Source: a candidate division WOR-3 bacterium (GTDB lineage Bacteria > Hydrothermota > Tepidihabitantia > SM23-42 > JAOAFX01). Taken from it: a stretch of DNA of 48,318 nucleotides. The stretch covers positions 1 to 48,318 of the forward strand of contig JBDRVV010000016.1 in assembly GCA_039802005.1 (NCBI GenBank), given 5' to 3'. This document shows positions 33,916-43,156 of this stretch, one piece after another. A program made the translations under genes and the position numbers. Position 1 is the first letter of the stretch; each line of letters begins with the position of its first letter. Below the pieces are notes generated by a model. The model worked only from the letters and a program-made list of their open reading frames with translations. It was not told where the DNA came from and made no database searches.

Positions 33916-36060
33916 CTACGAGAGGAGATGATTTTTCAAATCCTCTGTTTCCCTACTCAGTTCCAGACCTAATTCATCTTTTATGATATTTTTAATTCTT
34001 TCATATTGTTTTAATACCAGGTCCTTTCTACCTATCTGTGCATAACATTCCATCAGAACCCGATGGCATTCCTCTGATAGTTCATCTTTTGATAATGCCA
34101 ACTTGCAGGTGCTGATAGCACTTTCAATATTATTATATTTGAGGTTTATGCGTGAGGCGGTAATGGCTGCACTAATGAAAATCTCGCGTGTCTGCTCACG
34201 CACCATTATAATATCTACTAAATCAATTCCCGACAAAAAGTCACCCTTATACAAGTCAAAGATTTTTTGGTAGAATTTTAATGCCTCTTTATTTTTTCCT
34301 GATATTTCTAATTGCCGTGCCTGGCGATAAAATTTCAAAAAATCTTCTAAGTCGGTGTGGATACTATCCAACCTCATCCGGTAAGAGTGATTTTCATATT
34401 CTATTATTTGTGATTTTTTACCTTCTTTCAAATTCGGTTCTAACCTTTTGCGAAGTTCGTTTATTGCGACCTGTAGGTTCATTGTTGCCAGCGCCTGTGG
34501 TTTTTCGGGCCAGAGCGCAAGTAGAAGTGTATCACTGGGGACAAATTTATCTTCGAATATGAGTTCCCCACCCCTGTTTATTATTTGTTTTGTAAAGAGT
34601 AGGCTGAATACCAATCGTGCCGAATTCCGGCGCCATTTTTCTATTTTTACACCATTTACAAATATTTCAAATCCACCGAAGGTAAGAAATTTTATCTCTG
34701 GGAGTTTTGATCCAATTGCTGTAAGCGGTTTATATTTTAAATTCAGTTTTTTGATATAAAGGCGCGGACTCTGGGGATTCAATTTTTCAATAAGATGCCA
34801 GTAATTATTAAAAATTGCAGGGTCAAATAAAAAATCATAGCCGTACTTCTGACAGATATTAAGTGCCTTTGAAAATGTCTTAACGGCAGATGCCTTTTTT
34901 TCTTGATTTAATAAATCATCTGTAAGTTCTAAATAACCAGTCGCGGTATGATATGCCATTTTCATTTTTTTATAATAGTTGAGCGATTTTTTCAATAATT
35001 TGAGACCCTCTGTGTATTTGCCGGTTGCAAAGTATAACTGTGCCATATTGAATTCAGCACCGGCCCTTTCAATTGGTGTATCTGCTGGGCAAGATTCCAA
35101 TGCCTTTAGCGCATATTTTTTGCTTAAATCAATCTTATTTTGTAAGCGATATAATCTGCTTAACGCAATACAACAGTTGGTCAAAAACGATGAAGTCTGG
35201 GCATCATCGGTCTTTTTCATTGCCTGAAGAAGGGTATCTTCTGACTGTTTAAATTTTTTCTGGAACATTAATATCTCACCTAAATTAACCATTGCCGGAC
35301 CAATTGCTAAGCCCAGACCAATCTTCATAGCCTCGGTGATTGCCGATGTGGAGAGCGATTCAGCACGGTCAAGTTCTCTCATCAAAAGATACAATCCAGC
35401 AAGATTCAAAGCCGCAAGACAATAACTCCTTCTGTTATCTGAATTTTCATAGAACCTGAGTACTTCTTCTTTTTCTTTTCTTGCTTTTTGAAAATTTCCC
35501 AATTTCACATCTATTGCTGAAGCATTGGCAAGCGTGCGCATTTCCCCTTCTTTATCACCAATTGCAATATAAATATCCATTACTTTTTTATAAAATTGTA
35601 TGGCTTCTTTGTATTTTAAAAGTCTCCAGTAACTCCCTGCTATTGTAGATAATAGTCCTGCTCTTCCTCGAAAGTCGTCTGGGGGAAGAAGTTTCAAGCC
35701 AAGTTTTGAAACTTCAATTGCCTTTTTATTTTCTCCCATATCCTGATAGATATAAGATAGATAACGATATGCCGCAGTGAGCCCTGATTTATCACCCTGT
35801 TTTTTCAAGATTGGAATTGCGGTTTGAATCTTTCTTTCGGCACTGAGCAGTTCGCCACTTAAATAATCGGTGTTGGCACGAACGAGTAAGAGTTTTGGAT
35901 TCTTTGCAGACTCATCTTCAGGGATTGCGTTAAGGAATTCTTTTAATATATTGATTTTTCCCTGCTGGAGCAAATCACGGCTGTGCGCTACGACCAATCG
36001 GGCTGCAGAAGCAAAGTCTTGTTTTGTTATTGCTTCTTTAATCTGGTCTTCTACCGACAT
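33916..36060 (-). CDS. TPR-BTAD winged-helix transcriptional regulator (SARP/MalT-like)
   Basis: The protein is about 714 aa. The start is set at ATG 36060, ~8 nt after AGAGG; GTG 36069 is also possible. Residues ~1-430 are MalT-type tetratricopeptide repeats (YRYLSYIYQDMGENKKAIE, YWRLLKYKEAIQFY and later copies). Residues ~445-560 form an OmpR/SARP-type winged helix (FLTFGGFEIFVNGVKI, WRRNSARLVFSLLF, LLLALWPEKP, VAINELRKRLEP). Residues ~565-714 are the BTAD all-helical partner (YKGDFLSGIDL, CHRVLMECYAQIGR, YERIKNIIKDELGLELS). Classic SARPs have the DNA-binding part first; here it comes after the sensor repeats. No ATPase domain is present. It overlaps the OPT transporter gene by 23 nt, so the pair is translationally coupled. 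It may be a peptide- or stress-responsive activator (inference). Confidence 0.88.
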   Translation of the reverse strand: MSVEDQIKEAITKQDFASAARLVVAHSRDLLQQGKINILKEFLNAIPEDESAKNPKLLLVRANTDYLSGELLSAERKIQTAIPILKKQGDKSGLTAAYRYLSYIYQDMGENKKAIEVSKLGLKLLPPDDFRGRAGLLSTIAGSYWRLLKYKEAIQFYKKVMDIYIAIGDKEGEMRTLANASAIDVKLGNFQKARKEKEEVLRFYENSDNRRSYCLAALNLAGLYLLMRELDRAESLSTSAITEAMKIGLGLAIGPAMVNLGEILMFQKKFKQSEDTLLQAMKKTDDAQTSSFLTNCCIALSRLYRLQNKIDLSKKYALKALESCPADTPIERAGAEFNMAQLYFATGKYTEGLKLLKKSLNYYKKMKMAYHTATGYLELTDDLLNQEKKASAVKTFSKALNICQKYGYDFLFDPAIFNNYWHLIEKLNPQSPRLYIKKLNLKYKPLTAIGSKLPEIKFLTFGGFEIFVNGVKIEKWRRNSARLVFSLLFTKQIINRGGELIFEDKFVPSDTLLLALWPEKPQALATMNLQVAINELRKRLEPNLKEGKKSQIIEYENHSYRMRLDSIHTDLEDFLKFYRQARQLEISGKNKEALKFYQKIFDLYKGDFLSGIDLVDIIMVREQTREIFISAAITASRINLKYNNIESAISTCKLALSKDELSEECHRVLMECYAQIGRKDLVLKQYERIKNIIKDELGLELSRETEDLKNHLLS

Positions 36061-37957
36061 TTCTTTCACCTCTACTATGCAAATGGAAGAAAAGGACTAA
36101 TGCAAGAATAAAAAAGATAATTATAGAACCGATATTAGCATAATTGCCAAGCCAGGCACCCACTGGTAAACTCTCATAGATTTTATTGAGGGCAGGGATT
36201 CCAATCAAAAATGCAATTAGCACACCAACGAGGGCGTCACCGGCAACAAGACCTGAGGAGAATAGAATGCCTTTCTCTTCTTTGAATTTTAAAATTTCAC
36301 CCGTAGATGTTTTCTGTATAAAATAGTAGATTGACGCACCAGCCATAATCGGCATTGATAGTGATAATGGAAGATAGAGTCCGATTGCAAATGGTAATGC
36401 AGATATTCCCAGCAATTCCACAGCAATTGCAAGAATTGCTCCCAGACCAACAAAGGTCCAGGGTAAGGTTCCACTGAGCACACCCTTTACTACAAATGAC
36501 ATGAGCGTTGCCTGGGGTGCGGGAAGTTTATCAGAACCTATCACCATTGTTTTGTGTAAAAGCATCAATACACCACCCATAAATAATGCGGGGATAATAA
36601 CACCGATAAATTCAGCAATCTGCTGGTAGAAAGGAGTTGAGCCAACTAAAAATCCAGTCTTTAAATCCTGGGATGCATCACCAGCCATACATATTGCAAT
36701 ACAAACGACACTACCAATGGACATTGCACCGATCATTCCCGGCATTCCCCGCCAGCCAAAAGCGACAAATATCAAACAGGTTATAAGCAGTGTAGCAATT
36801 GTCATCCCTGAGACCGGGCTTGATGAACTACCAACGATTCCCACAATCCTTGATGCAACAGTAACAAAGAAGAAACTGAATATAACAACGATCAACATTC
36901 CAATAATGCCAATATGGGTCTGGGGAATGAGTAACATTAAGATTGCAATTATTATTGCACCAGCAATTACCACACTCATTGGGATATCCTGCTCGGTCCT
37001 TGGGGCATTCTTATCGGGTAAAAATTTAAATCCTTTGAACATTTCAACGAATCCGAGTTTGAAGCATTTAAATACGATCGGACAGACGCGTAGAAGGCTT
37101 ATCAATCCACCGACCGCAACCGCACCCGCACCGATATATCTAATATAATAACTGCGAATTTCCGAAGGAGAGAGGAGTGCAACGATATTATCCGCGGGAG
37201 GAATTGGTGTATTTAAATTTGCACCAATAAACGCAATCAAAGGGCTTATCACGAGATAACCAAGGATTGCACCGGAGAGCATATAGGAAGCGATTCTTGG
37301 ACCAATGATAAATCCAACACCTAATAAAGCAGGTGTTAAGTCAATGCCGATTTCCATTCCTTTTACACCGCTCACCAGCCAGGTTGCAGTCTCTTTCCAC
37401 AATTTCAGACCACTCATCAAAAATTTGTATAAAGCACCGATTCCCACACCTGAAAATACAATCTTTGCCTTTGCACCCCCCTTATCACCTGCCTTTAAGA
37501 TCTCAGCACAGGCGGTTCCCTCGGGATAGGGAAGGGTCTTATGTTCCTGAACGATTAAATACCTTCTTAAAGGAATCATAAATAAAATGCCCAAAAATCC
37601 ACCCAAAAAAGAAATCAAAATAATTGTCCAGGCATCAGGAAAGTAATCCCACATAAAGAATGCGGGGATTGTAAAGATAATCCCTGCTGCCAATGATTCA
37701 CCAGAAGAGCCAATGGTCTGGGAAATATTATTTTCTAATATTGTTCCTTTTCTTAGTGCACCCTTCAAAATTGCCATTGATATTACTGCAGCGGGGATTG
37801 ATGCGGATACCGTCATTCCAACTTTTAATCCGAGATATGCGTTCGCCAGACCAAAGACAATCGCCAGGATTGAACCGAGAACAACTGCCCTTACAGTGAA
37901 TTCACCAATTCTCTCATCCGATTTTATATAAGGTTGAAAATCTGAATTTGATTTCAT
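36038..37957 (-). CDS. OPT-family oligopeptide/metal-chelate transporter
   Basis: The 639-aa inner-membrane protein has about 14-16 hydrophobic segments. The N-terminus EFTVRAVVLGSILAIVFG followed by ANAYLGLKVGMTVSASIPAA is the classic OPT-family signature, and YPEGTACAEIL (~150) is a second one. The length matches prokaryotic OPT proteins (TIGR00733 type). The family imports oligopeptides or metal-siderophore conjugates by proton symport; the substrate cannot be read from sequence. The SD AAGGAG lies 5 nt before ATG. The C-terminus (HSRGERNVGRRPD) overlaps the TPR/BTAD regulator gene. It is divergent to the giant kinase-activator gene across 126 nt, so shared regulation is possible. Confidence 0.92.
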   Translation of the reverse strand: MKSNSDFQPYIKSDERIGEFTVRAVVLGSILAIVFGLANAYLGLKVGMTVSASIPAAVISMAILKGALRKGTILENNISQTIGSSGESLAAGIIFTIPAFFMWDYFPDAWTIILISFLGGFLGILFMIPLRRYLIVQEHKTLPYPEGTACAEILKAGDKGGAKAKIVFSGVGIGALYKFLMSGLKLWKETATWLVSGVKGMEIGIDLTPALLGVGFIIGPRIASYMLSGAILGYLVISPLIAFIGANLNTPIPPADNIVALLSPSEIRSYYIRYIGAGAVAVGGLISLLRVCPIVFKCFKLGFVEMFKGFKFLPDKNAPRTEQDIPMSVVIAGAIIIAILMLLIPQTHIGIIGMLIVVIFSFFFVTVASRIVGIVGSSSSPVSGMTIATLLITCLIFVAFGWRGMPGMIGAMSIGSVVCIAICMAGDASQDLKTGFLVGSTPFYQQIAEFIGVIIPALFMGGVLMLLHKTMVIGSDKLPAPQATLMSFVVKGVLSGTLPWTFVGLGAILAIAVELLGISALPFAIGLYLPLSLSMPIMAGASIYYFIQKTSTGEILKFKEEKGILFSSGLVAGDALVGVLIAFLIGIPALNKIYESLPVGAWLGNYANIGSIIIFFILALVLFFHLHSRGERNVGRRPD

Positions 37958-37990
37958 CTCTTCTCCTTGATAAATTAGGAAAAATGTCCT

Positions 37991-38020
37991 TCAATCTCAA
38001 AAATATATTCAAAAATTTTC
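37991..38020 (-). promoter_or_regulatory. Candidate promoter of the OPT-regulator operon
   Basis: On the minus strand: TTGAAA, 16-nt spacer, TATATT, giving a leader of ~45 nt with the AAGGAG SD before 37957. Coordinates are approximate and the boxes are weaker than elsewhere. Confidence 0.45.
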
Positions 38021-38042
38021 TTTTTTCAAGACAAAAAATCTT

Positions 38043-38076
38043 GTCCATTGACAATTATAGGAAATAGAATAAACTA
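38043..38076 (+). promoter_or_regulatory. Candidate leaderless promoter and inverted repeat before the giant regulator
   Basis: TTGACA (38048-38053), 16-nt spacer, TAAACT (38070-38075); the ATG is at 38084 and no SD is present. The -35 lies within an inverted repeat TTGTC-CATT-GACAA. A further CAAGA/TCTTG pair lies just upstream. These could be operators shared with the divergent OPT operon. Confidence 0.5.
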
Positions 38077-38083
38077 AAATATA

Positions 38084-41000
38084 ATGCAGAAAATAGGCAG
38101 GTATAGAATCATTGAAGAGATTGAAAAAGGAAATTATACATCAGTCTACAGGGTTAGTGATAGTAAAACCGAACTTGTCTTAAAGATCGCGCGTGAGAGT
38201 TATCCTGAATTTAATGAGATAATCCGCAGAGAGTTCCAGATTCTTTCTCAATTCAGACATCCCAATATTGTCCCTGTATATGAATATAATATTACCGAAG
38301 ATAACAGGGCATTTTTTACTCTTGAATATATGCGGGGAAAACCGATAACCCATTCTTTCAATAAATTTTCTGAGGAATTTATTGAGTCAATAATACAGAT
38401 TATCAATGCACTTGGTGCATTCCATAATAAAGGTTTTATACATGGAGATATTAAACCAGAACACATAATTTATAATGAAAAAGAAAAAAAAGCCGTTCTC
38501 ATTGATTTTGGATTTGCCGGCATTTCAACCCATCAGATTAAAGAGTATGGCACCATTGGTTATGTCGCACCCGAAGTTATAAAAGGGATTGGTATGGACC
38601 AGCGTAGTGATTTATACTCACTCGGTGTTATTATCTATGAGATATTATCAGGGTCAGGTATAAAACAGCCGATTAAACCAATAAAAAATATCCCGGAAGT
38701 TTTAAATAATACAATCCTTCGACTCTTATCGGAAGAACCCGCCCTGAGGCCGACTGCATTAGAATTATTTGAGGTATTCAGCAGTCTTGTCCCTGAAAAA
38801 AAATTTGTATTTCCTAATTATAAAGTTCAATTACCACCAACTGGATTTGTTGAAATCCCTGAGATTATGGAAAGATTATTGAAATTGAAGGGTGATACGG
38901 TGGTTCTCAATGGCGAGGTTGGTTCAGGAAAGACGAGGTTTTTAAGAGAGTTGCGTTATAAATACCTTTTCAAAGGCTATGATGTCTTCTCTTTCAATGG
39001 CAGGGAACATGGTTATTTCCACGAGTTTGTCTGTGATTCCATTAATTTTAAAGATTTAGATTTTTCTAAGAAAGAAGACCAGTTTCAGGTATATGATGAG
39101 ATTACTGAGCGATTGATTGAATATGCAAAAGATAGAAATGTCGTTTTACTCGTTGATGACCTTGATAAATTGAATGATTATGAACTCGGGCTGTTCAGAT
39201 TCATCGGGCATAGCCTTGAGAATACAAATATTACGATGATTGGCACAGCAAATTATGACCAAAGGGTAAAGGACTTAAATTTCTTTGAACTTAACTTAAA
39301 GCCATTTTCTATTGATGAGATGAGAACATTGATTAATAAGACATTTTTTGAGATTGAAACAAAAGATGGGACTGAAATTTCTCATTTTATAGAATGGTTT
39401 CGTAAGTATACCGGCGGCAATCCATTATTCATTGTTGAAACCTTGAAGGCGCTCCATAGTCAGAATATTTTAGATTACCAGATAAATAAATGGCAGATTG
39501 ATATGAGTGCACTAAAAGAATTTAGAATTTCTGAAGATGTTGAAGGAATATTATCAATGAAACTACAGGGTTTGAATGAGGACGAAATCAATATCTTGAA
39601 GGTTCTTTGTATTGCTGATTATCCATTAGAATCTTCTATTTTCTGGTCAATCTTCCCTATGTTGAATAATACCAGTATTGAGGTTTTGAAATTATTGGGG
39701 CTTATTAAAGACGAATATATACATGGTAAGAGATTTTTCGTTCTTACAAATCAGATAGTAAAAAATCTGGTTGAAAAACAAATGGCAAAAGAAGATACTG
39801 TCCTGATTGTTAAAAGAATTGCTCAGACGATAGAAGAAATAGAATCTTACGAAATTTACTACCCACTGCTTGGCAGGCTATATAAGCAAATCGGTGAAAC
39901 GAAAATGGCGTTTCACTATTTTCGTCTTTCCGCAGAGAGCGCTGAAAAGATAAATGATAGAAATAATGCTATAGAATATTATACAAATGCCCTTGAATGT
40001 GCAGGAAGTGAAAAATCACAAGAATACGCCTCAATTCTCATAAAATTAGGTAATCTATATCTCCTTTCCGGGGATAACCATAAGGCGATTGAACACTTCA
40101 ATAAGTCCGTTAGATATATTCAGTTTAGATGTGATGCATTATTCGGTATAGGAAAGGCATATTCAAATCTGGGAGACTATGATAAGGCGATTGAATATCT
40201 AAGAAAAGCGCTTGAAGGAAATGTAGAAGAAAAGAGGCAGGTAGAGGTCTTAAACCGCCTTGCCTATTGTTATATAAGTTTAAGGGATTTTGATGAAGGG
40301 GGAAGGATAATCAATGAAGCGATAAAGATATCCCGAAGGATAAATGACCCTGGACTTGAGGCAGAGTCATTATACTACGATGCTACACGCTGGTGGTTTA
40401 CGGGTGAGTATGGAAAAGGCGAGAATGTATGTAAAGAATTATTAGAATTCTGCGAAAAGAACAGTCTAAACAAGCAATATGCCTATGTAGCAAATCTATT
40501 GAGTTCTTTTTATCTCCAGACCGGTAATATTGAAAATGGAATGAGATATATTGAGATTGCAATAAAAGGATTTGAGCATATTAAAGACTTTAATGCCCTT
40601 TTGTCAGGGATGATTAACAAGGCAATATTATTTCGCAATAACGGTGATATAAATAATGCCAGGAAGATTTTTGAACATACCCTGAATAGTGCCTTGAAGA
40701 TTGGTAATAAGATCCATCAGCATATATGTTTTACACAGCTTGCTGGTATTCTTGAAGAAACGAGCAAATTTGAAAAGGCACTTAAATTCTACAAAAATGC
40801 CCTGGGAATTGAACCGGATTCTGAATATGCAAATTATATGCTTGCAATGATTTATTACAAGTTGTCAGAGATTGATAAGGCGAAGTCAATACTTGAGCAA
40901 AGATCAGCAAGGAAAGAAGGCGTCTTATATCTTATAGGGCTCGGTCTGGTATATTCTGTGTTGGGAAGCATTGAAAAGGCAAGGGAGAATATAGAAAAGG

Positions 41001-42913
41001 GTATTGATATACTTAAACAGGAAGGTCTGGAGGTCTCCATTCAACAGGAGGCATATCTCAAATCAAGCCAGTTCTATTATGAGATAGAAGATTTTGAACG
41101 CTCATTGAATCTTGCAGAGAGTTTAAAGAAGATTGCGATAAAGGATAGCAGGGAGTATATAATGGCAGATGCCCTGATAAAGATAAATAAGTTCAGAATG
41201 AAATTGATAGATAGATTAGATGTAGATTCAGAACTAAAATATCTGAAAAATAAGGGATTCTTATACGACTATGGATATATTAAAAAATTAAAGATTGAAT
41301 CCCTTATTGATAAGGGCCTTGAGCGAGAGAAGATAAAAGAGATTGCAGAAGAACTTGAGTCAGTGGAACAGGTATTTAAAACAATCGGTGCAGAACTTGA
41401 ATTGAACAGGGTTCAGAAACTGAAATTATATATCTACCCGGATATCATCCGTGATTATTCACGGAGGATAATATCGGTCCAATACCTTGATACATTCTCT
41501 AAACTCGCTGAACTTATAAATTCTAATCTCGGTGATGAAGATTTTGTGTTAAATGTCCTTGACCTGGTGATAGAGGCTACTGGTGCAGAGAGGGGAGCGA
41601 TATTTATTAAAGGTGAAAAGGGGATGGATTTTGTTGCCGGCAGGAATATAGATAAAAAGACGATAAAGGATGCGGGTGAACTTTCAAAGTCCACAATTGA
41701 GGAGATTGATAAAAATAGAATAGTCTTTATCCCGGATGCGGTTGATGACCCTAAATTCAATATAAAGAAGAGTGTTTTATTGAACCAAATCCGTTCAATA
41801 CTCTGTATCCCCCTTGTGGTTAGTGATAATATTGTCGGTGCTATATACCTTGACTCAAGGATGGCAGGCTCAATATTCAATGAACAGGACCGGGATTTTT
41901 TAAACACAATATCAAAGATACTTGCCTCGGTCATTGAAAAGTCCATTATATTTAAAAATTTAAAGAGCGAAAATATTTTATTAAAGGCAAATGTGATTGG
42001 CGAGATTGGTGCTGGTTATCTAATAAGTAGATCAAGAAAAATGAAAAAGATTTATGAAGATATAGAGGCGATTGCCCAGTCAGATGCGCCGGTTTTAATC
42101 ACCGGTGAGACCGGAACCGGAAAGGGTATGCTTGCCCGATTGATTCATTTGAAAAGCAAACGCAGGGATAAAAAATTTATCTCCATAAATTGTGGTGCCA
42201 TACCCGAGACCCTGCTTGAATCAGAACTATTCGGGCATAAAAAAGGTGCATTCACAGGTGCCTTAAACGACAAAAAAGGTCTATTAGAAGAGGGCGAAGG
42301 CGGGACAATATTCCTTGATGAGATTTCAAATACATCTGCGGGATTCCAGGCGAAGATGCTTGAGGCAGTAGAGGATAAGATAATCCGCAGGCTTGGTGAG
42401 ACCACAACGAGAAAGATAGATGTAAGATTCATTCTTGCTTCAAATAAAGAACTTGAGATAGAGGTTGAAGAAGGTAGGTTCAGGCAGGATTTATACTTCA
42501 GGATAAATGTCTTCAGGATAAGGGTGCCACCACTAAGGGAGCGAACTATTGATATTCCGGAACTTGCGAAATTCTTTCTTGAAAAATATTCTAAACAAAT
42601 GAATAAAAATATTTTAGGCTTTGGAACTGGAGTGATTGAACGATTGAAAGAATACCACTGGACTGGGAATGTAAGGGAATTGATGAATGTGATTGAAAGG
42701 GCGGTGACTTTGTGTAAAGGCAATATAATCACGATAAATGACATAGGTCTGGGGAAAGAGAAGAAAGAGATAGTTTCCTTAAAAGATATAAAAAAAGAGG
42801 TGATAATTGAGGCATTGAATGCAACAAACTATGATAAGAAAAAGACTGCAAAATTGTTAGGTATTGCGAGGGCGACACTTTATAACTATTTAAATAAGTA
42901 CGATATTAAATAG
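38084..42913 (+). CDS. Giant regulator: Ser/Thr kinase - ATPase - TPR - GAF - sigma-54 activator - Fis HTH
   Basis: The 1609-aa cytoplasmic protein has six parts. (1) Kinase, ~7-260: Lys34 in LVLKIA, HGDIKPEHI (~120, a non-RD kinase), DFGFAG (~140), GYVAPEV, but a degenerate glycine loop. (2) STAND-like ATPase, ~270-560: Walker A GEVGSGKT, Walker B VVLLVDDLD. (3) TPR array, ~600-1110. (4) GAF domain, ~1134-1290, with ATGAERGAIFI. (5) Sigma-54 AAA+ domain, ~1304-1540: Walker A GETGTGKG, GAFTGA (~1388), GGTIFLDEI and arginine-finger region FRQDLYFRIN. (6) C-terminal Fis-type HTH (KKKTAKLLGIARATLYNYL). Parts 1-4 match the AfsK/PknB-AAA-TPR plan of eukaryote-like histidine/serine kinases. Here the output is an enhancer-binding activator on the same chain, so sensing and sigma-54 activation need no separate response regulator (inference). 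Confidence 0.92.
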   Translation: MQKIGRYRIIEEIEKGNYTSVYRVSDSKTELVLKIARESYPEFNEIIRREFQILSQFRHPNIVPVYEYNITEDNRAFFTLEYMRGKPITHSFNKFSEEFIESIIQIINALGAFHNKGFIHGDIKPEHIIYNEKEKKAVLIDFGFAGISTHQIKEYGTIGYVAPEVIKGIGMDQRSDLYSLGVIIYEILSGSGIKQPIKPIKNIPEVLNNTILRLLSEEPALRPTALELFEVFSSLVPEKKFVFPNYKVQLPPTGFVEIPEIMERLLKLKGDTVVLNGEVGSGKTRFLRELRYKYLFKGYDVFSFNGREHGYFHEFVCDSINFKDLDFSKKEDQFQVYDEITERLIEYAKDRNVVLLVDDLDKLNDYELGLFRFIGHSLENTNITMIGTANYDQRVKDLNFFELNLKPFSIDEMRTLINKTFFEIETKDGTEISHFIEWFRKYTGGNPLFIVETLKALHSQNILDYQINKWQIDMSALKEFRISEDVEGILSMKLQGLNEDEINILKVLCIADYPLESSIFWSIFPMLNNTSIEVLKLLGLIKDEYIHGKRFFVLTNQIVKNLVEKQMAKEDTVLIVKRIAQTIEEIESYEIYYPLLGRLYKQIGETKMAFHYFRLSAESAEKINDRNNAIEYYTNALECAGSEKSQEYASILIKLGNLYLLSGDNHKAIEHFNKSVRYIQFRCDALFGIGKAYSNLGDYDKAIEYLRKALEGNVEEKRQVEVLNRLAYCYISLRDFDEGGRIINEAIKISRRINDPGLEAESLYYDATRWWFTGEYGKGENVCKELLEFCEKNSLNKQYAYVANLLSSFYLQTGNIENGMRYIEIAIKGFEHIKDFNALLSGMINKAILFRNNGDINNARKIFEHTLNSALKIGNKIHQHICFTQLAGILEETSKFEKALKFYKNALGIEPDSEYANYMLAMIYYKLSEIDKAKSILEQRSARKEGVLYLIGLGLVYSVLGSIEKARENIEKGIDILKQEGLEVSIQQEAYLKSSQFYYEIEDFERSLNLAESLKKIAIKDSREYIMADALIKINKFRMKLIDRLDVDSELKYLKNKGFLYDYGYIKKLKIESLIDKGLEREKIKEIAEELESVEQVFKTIGAELELNRVQKLKLYIYPDIIRDYSRRIISVQYLDTFSKLAELINSNLGDEDFVLNVLDLVIEATGAERGAIFIKGEKGMDFVAGRNIDKKTIKDAGELSKSTIEEIDKNRIVFIPDAVDDPKFNIKKSVLLNQIRSILCIPLVVSDNIVGAIYLDSRMAGSIFNEQDRDFLNTISKILASVIEKSIIFKNLKSENILLKANVIGEIGAGYLISRSRKMKKIYEDIEAIAQSDAPVLITGETGTGKGMLARLIHLKSKRRDKKFISINCGAIPETLLESELFGHKKGAFTGALNDKKGLLEEGEGGTIFLDEISNTSAGFQAKMLEAVEDKIIRRLGETTTRKIDVRFILASNKELEIEVEEGRFRQDLYFRINVFRIRVPPLRERTIDIPELAKFFLEKYSKQMNKNILGFGTGVIERLKEYHWTGNVRELMNVIERAVTLCKGNIITINDIGLGKEKKEIVSLKDIKKEVIIEALNATNYDKKKTAKLLGIARATLYNYLNKYDIK

Positions 42914-42976
42914 TTTTTATAATACGATCTTAAAAATCTGACTGGGTATTTTCTATAAATGCGACAGATTTTGAAA

Positions 42977-42995
42977 GTGTCCAAAATTTTGACAC
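42977..42995. promoter_or_regulatory. Enhancer-like site 1 (upstream activating sequence)
   Basis: GTGTCCAAAATTTTGACAC is an inverted repeat with GTGTC/GACAC arms. It matches site 2 at 16 of 19 positions and lies ~165 nt upstream of the predicted sigma-54 transcription start, a normal distance for bacterial enhancer-binding proteins with Fis-type HTHs. Confidence 0.72.
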
Positions 42996-43046
42996 GAATG
43001 TCATAAAAACCAACGAAATTCCATATACTTTTAAGAAATCCAAGAT

Positions 43047-43065
43047 ATGTCCAAATTTTAGACAC
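43047..43065. promoter_or_regulatory. Enhancer-like site 2 (upstream activating sequence)
   Basis: ATGTCCAAATTTTAGACAC has TGTC/GACA arms like site 1, whose start it follows by 70 nt. It lies ~95 nt upstream of the predicted start site. Paired sites of this kind allow cooperative binding and hexamer assembly. Confidence 0.72.
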
Positions 43066-43092
43066 ATTTATTAATGACCGAGTCCATTTTCT

Positions 43093-43106
43093 CTTGAAAT
43101 TTCAAG
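43093..43106. promoter_or_regulatory. 14-bp perfect palindrome between enhancers and sigma-54 promoter
   Basis: CTTGAAATTTCAAG is self-complementary. It sits between the enhancer-like sites and the -24 box. It could bind another dimeric regulator or simply be a bend; there is no further support. Confidence 0.4.
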
Positions 43107-43116
43107 ACTTTGTTCG

Positions 43117-43131
43117 GGCACGAAATTTGCT
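43117..43131 (+). promoter_or_regulatory. Sigma-54 (-24/-12) promoter
   Basis: GGCACG, AAAT, TTGCT: all positions of the GGCACG-N4-TTGCW core match, with exactly 10 nt between the GG and GC dinucleotides. The predicted start (~43142) gives a 15-nt leader with an AAAAGGAG SD for the peptide at 43157. It lies 204 nt after the end of the sigma-54 activator gene. Confidence 0.87.
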
Positions 43132-43156
43132 ATATAAATAGGCAAAAGGAGTCAAA

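Noticed and set aside
35878-35892. TTGGCACGAACGAG as a -24 element
   Set aside because: The -12 position lacks GC and it lies inside the TPR/BTAD gene on the non-coding strand.
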